From Pseudomonadota bacterium (GTDB lineage: Bacteria > Pseudomonadota > Gammaproteobacteria > Burkholderiales > Burkholderiaceae_B): a stretch of DNA of 64,000 nt. Location of the stretch: the NCBI GenBank assembly GCA_023440825.1, contig JAEXRL010000026.1, positions 62,001 through 126,000 on the forward strand, in the 5' to 3' direction. Every line of letters starts with the position of its first letter. Position 1 is the first letter of the stretch. The notes under the pieces are model-generated. The model was not told the origin of the DNA. It ran no database searches and worked only from the letters and a program-made list of their open reading frames with translations. This document shows, piece after piece, positions 8,820-17,294 of the stretch. Made by a program: the position numbers and the translations under genes.

Positions 8820-10106
8820 TCAGCCAATGGCGTATTTGATAACAAAAAGTATCCCCACTAATAAGGTGGCGGGATGTATATCGCGCCACTTACCAGTGCA
8901 TGCTTTCAGTACGACGTAGCTAATAAAACCTATCGCCAGGCCATTGGCAATGGAGTAGGTAAAAGGCATGGCAAATGCGGTTAATGCTGCTGGAGTGGCT
9001 TCCGTGGTGTCGTGCCAATCAATATCCACGATTTCACGCATCATTAGACATGCCACATACAACAGCGCAGGCGCGGTTGCATACACAGGCACTGACGCGG
9101 CCAAGGGTGAAATGAATAGTGCGAGCAAAAACAACACACCTATCACTAGCGCGGTTAAGCCTGTACGACCTCCCGCTTGCACGCCCGATGCGCTCTCTAC
9201 ATATGCCGTGGTACTGCTGGTACCTAGAACAGAGCCCGCTACGATGGCGGTACTATCCGCCAGCAGCGCCTTGCCCAGACGGTTTGGCTTGCCTTCCTCG
9301 ATCAGGCGCGCTCGTTTTGCCACGCCAATCATGGTGCCCGTAGCGTCAAATACCTCTACCAGAACCAAGACCAAGATGACGTGTAGCAGGCCTGTATGCA
9401 AAGCACCCATGATATCCAACTGCATGAAAGTTGGAGCGACAGAAGGGGGCATGGAAAATACGCCTGCAAACTCACTGTGACCACTGGCCATGGATAATAG
9501 TGTAATAGCCAGAATACCGATCAGTATGGCGCCCCTGACTTTGAGCGTGTCCAAGGTGGCAATAATAAAAAAACCTAATATGGCGTATAGCACTGAAGGC
9601 GAGGTCAGATCGCCCAGCCCAACAGTAGTAGCAGGATTGGCGACAACGATGCCGGAGTTAATCAAGGCAATTAAACCAAGAAACATGCCAATACCGGCAG
9701 CGATAGCGCTTTGCAAGGATTTGGGTATGCCCCGTATTAGCCAGGCTCGAGCACCCGTGACGGTGAGCAGCAAGAAGATAATGCCGGAAATAAATACCGC
9801 GCCCAAAGCTTGTTGCCAGGTGTAGCCTAAGGCTGCTACCACGGTAAAGGCGAAAAAGGCGTTCAGTCCCATGCCAGGGGCCATGCCTATTGGCCAGTTG
9901 GCCACAAAAGCCATGATGAAGGTGCCTAAGGCTGCGGCCAGACACGTAGCGACAAAAATGGCGTTACGATCCATGCCTGTTGTGGACAGAATTTCTGGAT
10001 TGACGAAAATGATGTAGCACATCGTCAGAAAGGTAGTAAAACCGGCAATAACTTCAGTACGTACAGATGTACCGTGCTCTTGAAGCTTAAAAAGCCTTTC
10101 AAACAT
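8820..10106 (-). CDS. Purine permease, NCS2/AzgA-type (guanine/hypoxanthine or adenine)
   Basis: A 428-aa membrane protein of the AzgA/PbuG branch of nucleobase transporters. Typical segments are TFLTMCYIIFVNPEIL near the N-terminus, GMAPGMGLNAFFAF, and STTTAYVESASGVQAGGRTGL in TM10, the last forming part of the purine and proton site. The ATG at 10106 is preferred because GGGGA lies 5 bases upstream; the frame stays open to 10175 without a family-like sequence. It is transcribed alone, away from tsaD, and ends at the 8727-8752 terminator. No purine riboswitch fold is recognisable in the 257-bp upstream gap. Guanine versus adenine specificity cannot be read. Confidence 0.9.
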   Translation of the reverse strand: MFERLFKLQEHGTSVRTEVIAGFTTFLTMCYIIFVNPEILSTTGMDRNAIFVATCLAAALGTFIMAFVANWPIGMAPGMGLNAFFAFTVVAALGYTWQQALGAVFISGIIFLLLTVTGARAWLIRGIPKSLQSAIAAGIGMFLGLIALINSGIVVANPATTVGLGDLTSPSVLYAILGFFIIATLDTLKVRGAILIGILAITLLSMASGHSEFAGVFSMPPSVAPTFMQLDIMGALHTGLLHVILVLVLVEVFDATGTMIGVAKRARLIEEGKPNRLGKALLADSTAIVAGSVLGTSSTTAYVESASGVQAGGRTGLTALVIGVLFLLALFISPLAASVPVYATAPALLYVACLMMREIVDIDWHDTTEATPAALTAFAMPFTYSIANGLAIGFISYVVLKACTGKWRDIHPATLLVGILFVIKYAIG

Positions 10107-10363
10107 GGACTTCCCCTTGCGCCTAGGTGGCTGCGAATAATCGGTATAAAAATGAATTTTAAGCTTTAGATACAAGCTGAGCCAGCGTTTTGCTTAAGGG
10201 TTGTTCCCATTAGGCATGCTGCAAATTTTGAAGGGTGAATAATATAGGATTTTATGGGGGCTGAGGAGAGTCTCGGGCTGCCTTGGCGAGGCCTTCATCA
10301 TCCCATGCAAAATACTGATAAAGCGGTGGTCGTTTTTCACCCTGCCAGCTTACAATACCTAGT

Positions 10364-11410
10364 ATGAATATATTGGGTTTTGAAAGCTCCTGTGACGAGA
10401 CAGGCTTGGCGGTGGTGAACACCGACAAGGGCTTGCTAGCGCATGCCTTACACAGTCAGATTGCTATGCACCGGGAGTACGGTGGAGTGGTGCCTGAGCT
10501 GGCCTCACGAGATCACATACGACGTGTATTGCCGCTTACTCAGCAGGTGCTGGACGAGGCTGGCCTGCAATTACAAGACATTGATGCGATTGCGTACACG
10601 GCCGGTCCAGGCTTAGCCGGTGCGTTACTGGTAGGGGCGAGTGTGGCGCAAGCCATGGCCTGGTCTTTAAATAAGCCCAGCATCGCCATTCACCATCTTG
10701 AAGGGCATTTGCTGTCGCCTTTACTGGCAGAGCCTCGCCCGGACTTTCCCTTTGTGGCCTTACTGGTGTCGGGTGGGCATACGCAGATCATGCGCGTCGA
10801 CGGGGTGGGGCAGTACGAGCTATTAGGTGAAACTTTAGATGACGCGGCCGGCGAAGCGTTTGATAAAACAGCACAGCTTCTGGGGCTGGGGTATCCCGGT
10901 GGGCCTGCCCTATCACGACTGGCCGAACAGGGCGATGCTCTGAGCATAGAATTGCCTCGCCCTATGCTGCACAGTAAAGATCTGGATTTCAGCTTTAGTG
11001 GCCTAAAAACAGCAGTCATGACGCGTATGCGCCAGTTTGAGCAACAAGGCTTGCTGACCGAGCAAAAGCGTGCAGACCTTGCTGCTGCCACCGAAGCGGC
11101 AATCGTGGATGTATTGGCGGCGAAAGCGCTTAAAGCCATGAAGCAAACGGGCTTGCAGCGTTTAGTTGTGGCCGGTGGCGTAGGCGCCAACCGGCACTTA
11201 CGGGCACAGTTGCAACAAGCTATGGTGCGTATGCGGGCCACTGTTTATTTCCCGCCTTTGGAACTGTGTACGGATAACGGAGCCATGATTGCGTTTGCGG
11301 CGGCCATGCGTGTGCAGGCCGGCCTGGTCGATTGGCAACAAGCGTGCCAATATGGATTTTCCATACGGCCACGCTGGGACCTGCACAGTTTGCAGCTTGC
11401 GCAGGCTTAG
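10364..11410 (+). CDS. tsaD: tRNA N6-adenosine threonylcarbamoyltransferase TsaD
   Basis: TsaD transfers the threonylcarbamoyl group to A37 of ANN-decoding tRNAs, in a complex with TsaB and TsaE. The 348-aa protein is full length. It opens with ILGFESSCDETG, has the metal-binding pair His111 and His115 in HHLEGH, then LLVSGGHTQ, the phosphate-loop region with DDAAGEAFDK, and VAGGVGANRHLR near the C-terminus. The last codons overlap the end of convergent plsY by 4 bp, with no terminator between. No clear ribosome binding site precedes the ATG. Confidence 0.97.
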   Translation: MNILGFESSCDETGLAVVNTDKGLLAHALHSQIAMHREYGGVVPELASRDHIRRVLPLTQQVLDEAGLQLQDIDAIAYTAGPGLAGALLVGASVAQAMAWSLNKPSIAIHHLEGHLLSPLLAEPRPDFPFVALLVSGGHTQIMRVDGVGQYELLGETLDDAAGEAFDKTAQLLGLGYPGGPALSRLAEQGDALSIELPRPMLHSKDLDFSFSGLKTAVMTRMRQFEQQGLLTEQKRADLAAATEAAIVDVLAAKALKAMKQTGLQRLVVAGGVGANRHLRAQLQQAMVRMRATVYFPPLELCTDNGAMIAFAAAMRVQAGLVDWQQACQYGFSIRPRWDLHSLQLAQA

Positions 11411-12051
11411 GCTTTGGACTTTGCCCCAATCTTGCTTTCTTTACCCTGTAATAAGCGCTGAATATTGGCGGCATGACGCCAGAGCAAAGCGGCAGAGATA
11501 ATAAGCAGCCCTATAGCAACGCTGCTTTGCAATGGCCATGCAATATTCCCACCTAGGAAGTAAAAAAATGGTACAAATATGGCACTGATTATTGCTGCCA
11601 GTGACGAATAGCGGCTGACGTAAGCAATAATTAGCCAAGTACCGATGGCGGCTAGGGCAAGCCATGGGCTAAGAGCCAGAATGACGCCTATGGCCGTAGC
11701 CACGCCTTTGCCTCCCTTGAAGCCTAAAAAGAGTGGAAAAAGGTGGCCCAAGAATGCAAAAACCGCAGCTACGGCCACCAAAGAGGGCGCCCAGTGCCAG
11801 TGTTTAATGGCGAGTTGGCACAGAAAAACGGCTACAAAGCCTTTGCTGGCGTCCCCCAGCAAGGTGAAGGCAGCCGCTGTTTTATTTCCGCTACGCAATA
11901 CGTTGGTGGCACCCGGGTTACCAGAGCCAAAGTGACGTGGATCCTGTAGGCCCATCAGACGGCTGACGATCACCGCAAACGGTAGCGACCCGAGCAGGTA
12001 AGATAAAACGGCAACGATCGGGATACAGACGAAAAAAGGGACAGCATTCAT
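11407..12051 (-). CDS. plsY: Glycerol-3-phosphate acyltransferase PlsY
   Basis: PlsY makes lysophosphatidic acid from acyl-phosphate and glycerol-3-phosphate in the inner membrane. The 214-aa protein has five to six hydrophobic helices and the three family motifs: the GSLPFAV segment, FGSGNPGATNVLR (motif 1 region) and HLFPLFLGFKGGKGVATAIG. The last includes the glycine-rich catalytic stretch. It diverges from surE, with about 100 bp between the start codons, and ends inside the last codon of tsaD. Confidence 0.95.
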   Translation of the reverse strand: MNAVPFFVCIPIVAVLSYLLGSLPFAVIVSRLMGLQDPRHFGSGNPGATNVLRSGNKTAAAFTLLGDASKGFVAVFLCQLAIKHWHWAPSLVAVAAVFAFLGHLFPLFLGFKGGKGVATAIGVILALSPWLALAAIGTWLIIAYVSRYSSLAAIISAIFVPFFYFLGGNIAWPLQSSVAIGLLIISAALLWRHAANIQRLLQGKESKIGAKSKA

Positions 12052-12158
12052 TTCAGGACTCCGTTTATTAGCAGGGCGATTCTACCGATGAGCAGCCAAA
12101 ATTTAAAGCCTGCAGGTACAATTCGCTACCGATGTTTTGTTTTTCTGATGGAAAGGTT

Positions 12159-12905
12159 ATGCGTATATTGGTTTGTAACGATGACGGTTATAACGCCCCG
12201 GGTATAGAAGCTTTATACCAAGCTTTACACGGCTTGGCCGATCTTACCGTTGTTGCTCCAGAGACCAATTGTAGCGGAGCCAGTAACTCATTGACCTTAA
12301 GTCGGCCTTTGTCCTTGCGTCAGGCTAGTAATGGTTTTTACTATGTTAATGGTACGCCCTCTGATTGCGTGCATTTGGCCATGACCGGTGTCTTGGATAT
12401 CAAGCCTGATTTGGTGGTCTCTGGCATTAATAACGGCGCGAACATGGGCGATGACACCTTGTACTCGGGTACCGTGGCCGCTGCGACCGAGGGGCATTTG
12501 TTTGGCGTGCCCGCAATAGCCTTTTCCCTTAGTGAGCGGGGCTGGCTTAATCTGGATAGCGCGGCTCGTGTTGCTCGCGAACTGGTGCAGCGTCATCTTG
12601 AGTGCCCCTTAAGGCCGGGAACCTTGTTAAATGTGAATATTCCGCCTGTGCCCTATGATGTATTGAAAGGCAATAAGGTTACCCGCCTGGGTAAGCGTCA
12701 TCCTTCAGAACCGGTCATTCGTAGCACGACTCCTTACGGCGAGCCTATCTACTGGATAGGTCCAGTCGGCCTGGTGGCGGATGCGGCCGAGGACACGGAT
12801 TTTGGTGCAGTAGAAAATCTGTATGTGTCCATGACCCCCTTACGGGTTGATCTGACGGACTACACTCAGCTAGACATGTTGCGTCAGTGGTCGGAGCAGC
12901 CATGA
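12159..12905 (+). CDS. surE: 5'/3'-nucleotidase SurE
   Basis: SurE is a metal-dependent phosphatase acting on nucleoside monophosphates and short polyphosphates, linked to stationary-phase survival. The 248-aa protein starts MRILVCNDDGYNAPG, giving the metal ligands Asp8 and Asp9. It continues with APETNCSGASNSLTL (metal-binding Ser/Asn) and SGINNGANMGDDTLYSGTVAAATEG. The ATG at 12159 has GAAAGG upstream and matches the family start; an ATG-like extension to 12132 is not needed. Its TGA overlaps the pcm ATG (ATGA). Confidence 0.95.
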   Translation: MRILVCNDDGYNAPGIEALYQALHGLADLTVVAPETNCSGASNSLTLSRPLSLRQASNGFYYVNGTPSDCVHLAMTGVLDIKPDLVVSGINNGANMGDDTLYSGTVAAATEGHLFGVPAIAFSLSERGWLNLDSAARVARELVQRHLECPLRPGTLLNVNIPPVPYDVLKGNKVTRLGKRHPSEPVIRSTTPYGEPIYWIGPVGLVADAAEDTDFGAVENLYVSMTPLRVDLTDYTQLDMLRQWSEQP

Positions 12906-13720
12906 CTAAGCCCGCCAACCGTTTTCCATTTGCCACGGGTACGACCAATCGTTTTGGTAAATCGCGCCTTGGTAGCGGTTTATCTGCAAGCAACAGTAAC
13001 ACGCGAATTGTCCAACCTGGACACTTGCGACCTGAAATACCCTCTCCGATTGTGCAAACGTCAAAAACTGAAAACCTGGGCTTAAACTCAGAGCGATCAC
13101 GTATCATGATGGTCGAGCGATTGCGACGCCAGGGTATTGTTGATGAGCGCATTCTGAGTGCAATGCTAGCGGTACCACGGCATTTGTTTGTCGATGAGGG
13201 CTTGGCCAGTCGTGCGTATGAAGATGACGCTTTACCGATAGGCTTTGGTCAAACGATTTCACAGCCTTGGATAGTGGCACGTATGGTAGCCGCGGTATGT
13301 GAGAGTAAAATACCTAATAAAGTACTTGAAGTAGGTGCTGGATGTGGTTATCAGGCCGCGATTTTGGCACAATTGGTAAAAGAAGTTTATGCCATAGAAC
13401 GTATCAAAGGCTTGTACGATATGGCACGCGTTACCATACGTCAGTTATCACTGAATCAACGAGTACGCTTACATTTTGGCGATGGCATGAAAGGATATAG
13501 CCCAGCCGCACCGTATGATGCTATTTTAGTGGCAGCGGCAGGTCGGACTATACCGCGTCCATTGCTGGAGCAGCTGAGCCTGGGGGGGCGTTTGATTGCT
13601 CCTGAAGGCACAGGCCAGCAGCGTTTGGTGCTGGTCGAACGTACCGGCGCAAGTACCTGGCGGCGGGAAGAATTGGAAAATGTTCGCTTCGTACCTTTAC
13701 GGGCGGGCACACAAACTTGA
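12902..13720 (+). CDS. pcm: Protein-L-isoaspartate O-methyltransferase
   Basis: PCMT repairs isoaspartyl residues in aged proteins using S-adenosylmethionine. The 272-aa protein has the family core from residue 63 on: RSRIMMVERLRRQGI, VPRHLFVDEG, GQTISQPWIVARM (substrate loop), the SAM motif VLEVGAGCGYQAAILAQL and AAPYDAILVAAA. The first 60 or so residues (MTKPANRFPFATG...) are a basic, low-complexity extension that the E. coli enzyme (208 aa) lacks; similar extensions are seen in other Burkholderiales as far as I recall. The start overlaps the surE stop. Confidence 0.94.
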   Translation: MTKPANRFPFATGTTNRFGKSRLGSGLSASNSNTRIVQPGHLRPEIPSPIVQTSKTENLGLNSERSRIMMVERLRRQGIVDERILSAMLAVPRHLFVDEGLASRAYEDDALPIGFGQTISQPWIVARMVAAVCESKIPNKVLEVGAGCGYQAAILAQLVKEVYAIERIKGLYDMARVTIRQLSLNQRVRLHFGDGMKGYSPAAPYDAILVAAAGRTIPRPLLEQLSLGGRLIAPEGTGQQRLVLVERTGASTWRREELENVRFVPLRAGTQT

Positions 13721-13745
13721 ATTAGCTTATTGTTTGGAGATTTAT

Positions 13746-14564
13746 ATGCAGCATGCAGCCAGCTTACCACTAGCCGCTGCTTTGGCAGGAGTCCAGGGGC
13801 GTCATGTCTTGATCGCAGCTTTGGCACTCAGCACCCTGATGGTGGGGTGCAGTTCGCGCACGTCGCGCGCACCCATTGCTGATTTAAGTGATCAGGCTCC
13901 AAGTGCCCAGACCGTGGGCGGTGCCAGAGTGGCTAGCTATATCGTCAAACCCGGAGATACCTTATACAAAATAGCACAGGAGAATAATACCGATATCGCT
14001 ACCCTGATACGCCTGAACAATATTTCCGATCCCTCCTTGCTGCGCCCCGGACAGACGCTTAGCTTGCAGGCCGGAGCGGCAGGAACCGTAGCCAGTAGCC
14101 AGACGCCTAGCACCCCTCCTGTTAGCACGGCGCCGGTTGCTCCTGTCAAACCTGTTGCAACAGAAACACCTAGCTCAGCACCACGAGCCAGTGATGCCAA
14201 TCTTATTAGCTGGGATTGGCCTGCGAATGGCAAGATCATTCAGGGCTTTAATGCTTCAACTAAAGGCATTGACATAGAAGGTAAGGTAGGCGACCCAGTG
14301 CAGGCCGCTGCCGATGGTAAAGTCATGTATGCGGGTAATGGTGTGCGTGGTTTAGGCTCTATGGTATTGGTGGGACACAGCAATGGGTTTATTACCGCCT
14401 ATGCCCACAATAATGTGCTGCACGTTAAAGCAGGGCAGGAAGTAAAACGAGGACAGCGCATTGCTGATTTAGGTCAGTCAGACACAACATCGCCTCGTTT
14501 GCACTTTGAAATTCGTCGCTCAGGTAATCCAGTCAACCCACTGTCTTACTTGCCACAGCGTTAA
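13746..14564 (+). CDS. nlpD: NlpD-like lipoprotein (LysM plus LytM/M23 domain)
   Basis: NlpD activates the amidase AmiC to split daughter-cell peptidoglycan at the septum. The 272-aa protein has a signal peptide ending TLMVGC (lipidated Cys35), a LysM domain at about residues 65-108 (YIVKPGDTLYKIAQ...), a Pro/Ala/Ser-rich linker and a C-terminal LytM domain. The first zinc-ligand His expected in active M23 enzymes is absent (STKGIDIEG instead of H-x-G-x-D), as in activator-type NlpD. TTGGAGA precedes the ATG. A terminator follows and rpoS, the usual next gene in this order, is not present. Confidence 0.93.
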   Translation: MQHAASLPLAAALAGVQGRHVLIAALALSTLMVGCSSRTSRAPIADLSDQAPSAQTVGGARVASYIVKPGDTLYKIAQENNTDIATLIRLNNISDPSLLRPGQTLSLQAGAAGTVASSQTPSTPPVSTAPVAPVKPVATETPSSAPRASDANLISWDWPANGKIIQGFNASTKGIDIEGKVGDPVQAAADGKVMYAGNGVRGLGSMVLVGHSNGFITAYAHNNVLHVKAGQEVKRGQRIADLGQSDTTSPRLHFEIRRSGNPVNPLSYLPQR

Positions 14565-14607
14565 CACTACGCTGGCGGGCACACCGCCTATATAAAACAG
14601 ATAACCC

Positions 14608-14642
14608 AGGCTGCTTAGTGATTTACTAAGCAGCCTTTTTTG
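14608..14642 (+). terminator. Rho-independent terminator after surE-pcm-nlpD
   Basis: A perfect 12-bp stem (AGGCTGCTTAGT with ACTAAGCAGCCT) with a 5-nt loop followed by six T. It closes the surE-pcm-nlpD unit. Confidence 0.88.
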
Positions 14643-15138
14643 TTTGTGTGAGCGCCACGCTGAAAGAGTGTGGGTGAATAGTTTTGCCGGTATTTATATG
14701 TGGATTCACAGATGAAATATCTCTTTTTTTGCTCTGAAAACAATATGGTTTACCCACATTGACCTAAATTGAAACAAGACATAGACTGACTGTAATTCTA
14801 TATACGAAACTTTGTTCGAAATTCGCTGTACCCGTTGTAAAGGCTAATAAGCTTTTAAAAATCACGCTAATAGCTTGTTGTGATAGCCCCGTTACTTAAG
14901 TCCATTTGTCTACGTTTGCTCTTAATTGTTTAAGCTTCAAGTGGTTGGGTGGTGATTGGCCGCATTATTTACTCTCTAGGGAGAAGGGCCAATTCCAGTG
15001 TTTAGAATGTCTAGGGTAAGCATGTTCGGCACGCGTTGTGTGGTTTCCATCACAGTGCAGAGCGCTTCCCTGCCATGATTTCCAGTGCTTTTAACTATTA
15101 CATGCTGGTTATTCATTGTTCATTTATAGGAGACACTA
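14643..15138 (+). other. Long 5' region of the branched-chain-type ABC operon
   Basis: About 500 bp between the nlpD terminator and the binding-protein gene. I see no ORF with a plausible start and family. It holds the candidate IclR-type site at 14814-14828. I could not place a convincing promoter. Confidence 0.5.
14814..14828 (+). promoter_or_regulatory. Candidate IclR-family (PcaR-like) operator, liv-type operon
   Basis: GTTCGAAATTCGCTG shares the GTTCnnAATnnG pattern with sites upstream of the carboxylase operon (23441) and pcaIJ (24611). It also agrees at 11 of 15 positions with the PcaR site of Pseudomonas putida as I remember it (GTTCGATAATCGCAC). It lies about 310 bp before the first gene. 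Confidence 0.4.
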
Positions 15139-16362
15139 ATGAAAGGTAACAAACTAAAGAAGTTGCTGATTGTGATGGCTGCAGCAGGAGCCGTCAGTAT
15201 GACATCAGGAGTTTTGGCTAAGCCTGATTCCATTAAAATTGGAGGGCTGTATATCTTGTCGGGCAGTGCTGCCAGTTATGGTGAGTTTGCTTCTCAGGGT
15301 ATGAATCTGGCCATTAGTGAAATTAATGAGACAGGTGGAGTGCTTGGCAAGCCCTTAGAACTGATTTTGGAGGATGATCAGGGTAAGGCAGCAACTGGTA
15401 TACAAGCTGCTCGTAAGTTGGTATATCAAGATAAAGTGAGTGCGTTGGTGGGTATTGATAGTTCTGGTGTGGCACTAGGTTTGGTGCCCGTGCTGGAAGA
15501 GTTGGAGACCCCATTGATTATCACGCATGCGGCAACACCTGACGCAACAGGAAAGTTATGCAATAAGTATGCGTATCGCATTTCTGTTAACGAAAACCAG
15601 AATATGCGGGCAGCCGCTGAACTGGCATCTACAACCAAAGCCAAGCGTTGGACCACGATTGGTCCAGATTACGCCTTCGGACATGATTCCTGGGAGCTTT
15701 TTGGGGAGTATTTGAAGGAAATTGACCCCGATGTGGTGTTGATGAAAGAAGTGGCTTTTCCCAAATTCGGCGCCGAGGATTTTACTCCGTTTATTAATAA
15801 CATCATGACCCATAATCCCGAAGGAATTTTGATCTCGGTGTGGGGGGGCGATCTTGTAAACTTTGTCCGTCAGGCAAACAATTTAGGTTTCTTTGACAAG
15901 GGCTATGAAATCATGTTTACGGTGGGTGCGGCAACGGAGGCCTTATCCGCCCTAGGTGAACAAATGCCGGAAGGTGTATGGCTGGGAACTCGTTACTGGT
16001 ATGATTCCCACGACACGGACATTAATAAAAAATTTGTTCAGGACTACCGTCAAAAGTATAAAACAGCGCCAAGCTATAACGCAGAGGGAGCTTACTCCGC
16101 TGTGTATGCTATTAAAGGGGCGTTGGAAAAAGCGGGTTCAACAGATCCTAAAGCGGTAGCCGCTGCCTTAGAAGGCTTGAGTTTAAACACGCCGGCTGGC
16201 CAGCGCACCTTCCGCGTTGGTGATAATCAAGCCGTTATTGGGCCTACATGGGGTCGCGCTGCCTCGATGAGCGATGACGGTATACGCTCTTTAGCTGAGG
16301 TGCGCAATTTTGATGGTGAGTCTGTATCTTTGCCTCTAGAAAGAACGGGATGTAAGCGTTAA
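15139..16362 (+). CDS. Periplasmic binding protein, branched-chain amino acid (HAAT) family
   Basis: A 407-aa type I periplasmic binding protein of the LivJ/LivK group. The signal peptide is KKLLIVMAAAGAVSMTSGVLA, and the mature part begins with SIKIGGLYILSGSAASYGE. The domain includes EINETGGVLGKPLEL and the GPDYAFGHDSWELF hinge region typical of the family. TAGGAGA lies upstream. It is the first gene of a five-gene importer operon. HAAT binding proteins in betaproteobacteria bind amino acids, amides, urea or aromatic acids. Its position beside a PcaR-like regulator and PcaIJ-like CoA-transferase makes an organic or aromatic acid plausible, but the sequence does not prove a ligand. Confidence 0.9.
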   Translation: MKGNKLKKLLIVMAAAGAVSMTSGVLAKPDSIKIGGLYILSGSAASYGEFASQGMNLAISEINETGGVLGKPLELILEDDQGKAATGIQAARKLVYQDKVSALVGIDSSGVALGLVPVLEELETPLIITHAATPDATGKLCNKYAYRISVNENQNMRAAAELASTTKAKRWTTIGPDYAFGHDSWELFGEYLKEIDPDVVLMKEVAFPKFGAEDFTPFINNIMTHNPEGILISVWGGDLVNFVRQANNLGFFDKGYEIMFTVGAATEALSALGEQMPEGVWLGTRYWYDSHDTDINKKFVQDYRQKYKTAPSYNAEGAYSAVYAIKGALEKAGSTDPKAVAAALEGLSLNTPAGQRTFRVGDNQAVIGPTWGRAASMSDDGIRSLAEVRNFDGESVSLPLERTGCKR

Positions 16363-16427
16363 TTGACTTGGGTTTCTGTGCTTTGCTTGGGCGAAGCACA
16401 GATCGTTTTCTTTCTGGAGAGGCAACC

Positions 16428-17294
16428 ATGGCTAGCTTCATTTCGGCGTTGCTAAGTAGTCTTGATATCGCTCTTTTGCTGTTTGTGATTGCTGTGGGTC
16501 TGAATATCATTTTCGGTGTATTGAACATCGTCAATTTCGCTCACGGTGCCATTTATATGCTCGGTGCTTACGTAGGTTATACCTGTATGGGGGTGTTAGG
16601 CATGCCCTTTTGGCTGGCCTTATTAGTGGCCCCCATGGCTGGTGTCGTAGTAGCTGTTTTTATTGAACGTTTGATGCTGCGGCGAATTTACGAGCGTGAT
16701 GTATCCGATTCCTTATTACTGACATTTGCCATTATGTTAGTCATCAATGAGTCGGTGCGGATGATCTGGGGAACGGGGATTTACATTATTGACCCACCTA
16801 GGTTTTTGCAAGGAACCTTAGCGTTTGGGGATATACGTTATCCAAAATATAGCTTGTTCGTGATTCTGATAGGGCTTGTTTTCTTAAGTGTGCTTTGGTG
16901 GATATTTAATCGTACCCGTATTGGTCATATCATTCGCGCTGCGGCTCTGGATCGAGATATGTCTCAATTAGTGGGCATTAATACTAATTTTGTGATCACT
17001 GCTGTTTTTGCATTTGGTGCCTGGCTAGCGGCAGCGGGTGGTGTTATTGCCTCTCCGATGCGGGCTATTGATCCTGGTATGGGCGACAAAATCATTATTG
17101 AGAGTTTTATTATTGTCGTCATTGGGGGTATGGGAAGTTTCACAGGAACTCTGTTGGGAGCCATTGTGTTGGGTCTAATACATGGCTTTGGTAGTCGTTT
17201 CTTGCCTGAAGTGAATCTTTTGCTTCCCTTTGTTGGAATGGCATTAGTGTTGCTATTTAAGCCGCATGGGCTCATGGGTAGAGGTCAAAAATGA
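16428..17294 (+). CDS. Branched-chain-type ABC transporter permease (LivH family)
   Basis: A 288-aa inner-membrane permease with the LivH signatures GLNIIFGVLNIVNFAHGAIYMLGAY near the N-terminus and IRAAALDRDMSQLVGIN, the cytoplasmic loop that contacts the ATPase. The ATG at 16428 has TGGAGAGG upstream; a TTG at 16368 would add 20 residues with no family character. The stop overlaps the next start (ATGA), so it is coupled to the LivM-type partner with which it forms the translocation channel. Confidence 0.93.
   Translation: MASFISALLSSLDIALLLFVIAVGLNIIFGVLNIVNFAHGAIYMLGAYVGYTCMGVLGMPFWLALLVAPMAGVVVAVFIERLMLRRIYERDVSDSLLLTFAIMLVINESVRMIWGTGIYIIDPPRFLQGTLAFGDIRYPKYSLFVILIGLVFLSVLWWIFNRTRIGHIIRAAALDRDMSQLVGINTNFVITAVFAFGAWLAAAGGVIASPMRAIDPGMGDKIIIESFIIVVIGGMGSFTGTLLGAIVLGLIHGFGSRFLPEVNLLLPFVGMALVLLFKPHGLMGRGQK

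Noticed and set aside
10107..10363. Possible purine riboswitch before the purine permease gene
   Set aside because: I looked for the paired-loop purine aptamer and found no such conserved core; such riboswitches are rare in betaproteobacteria.
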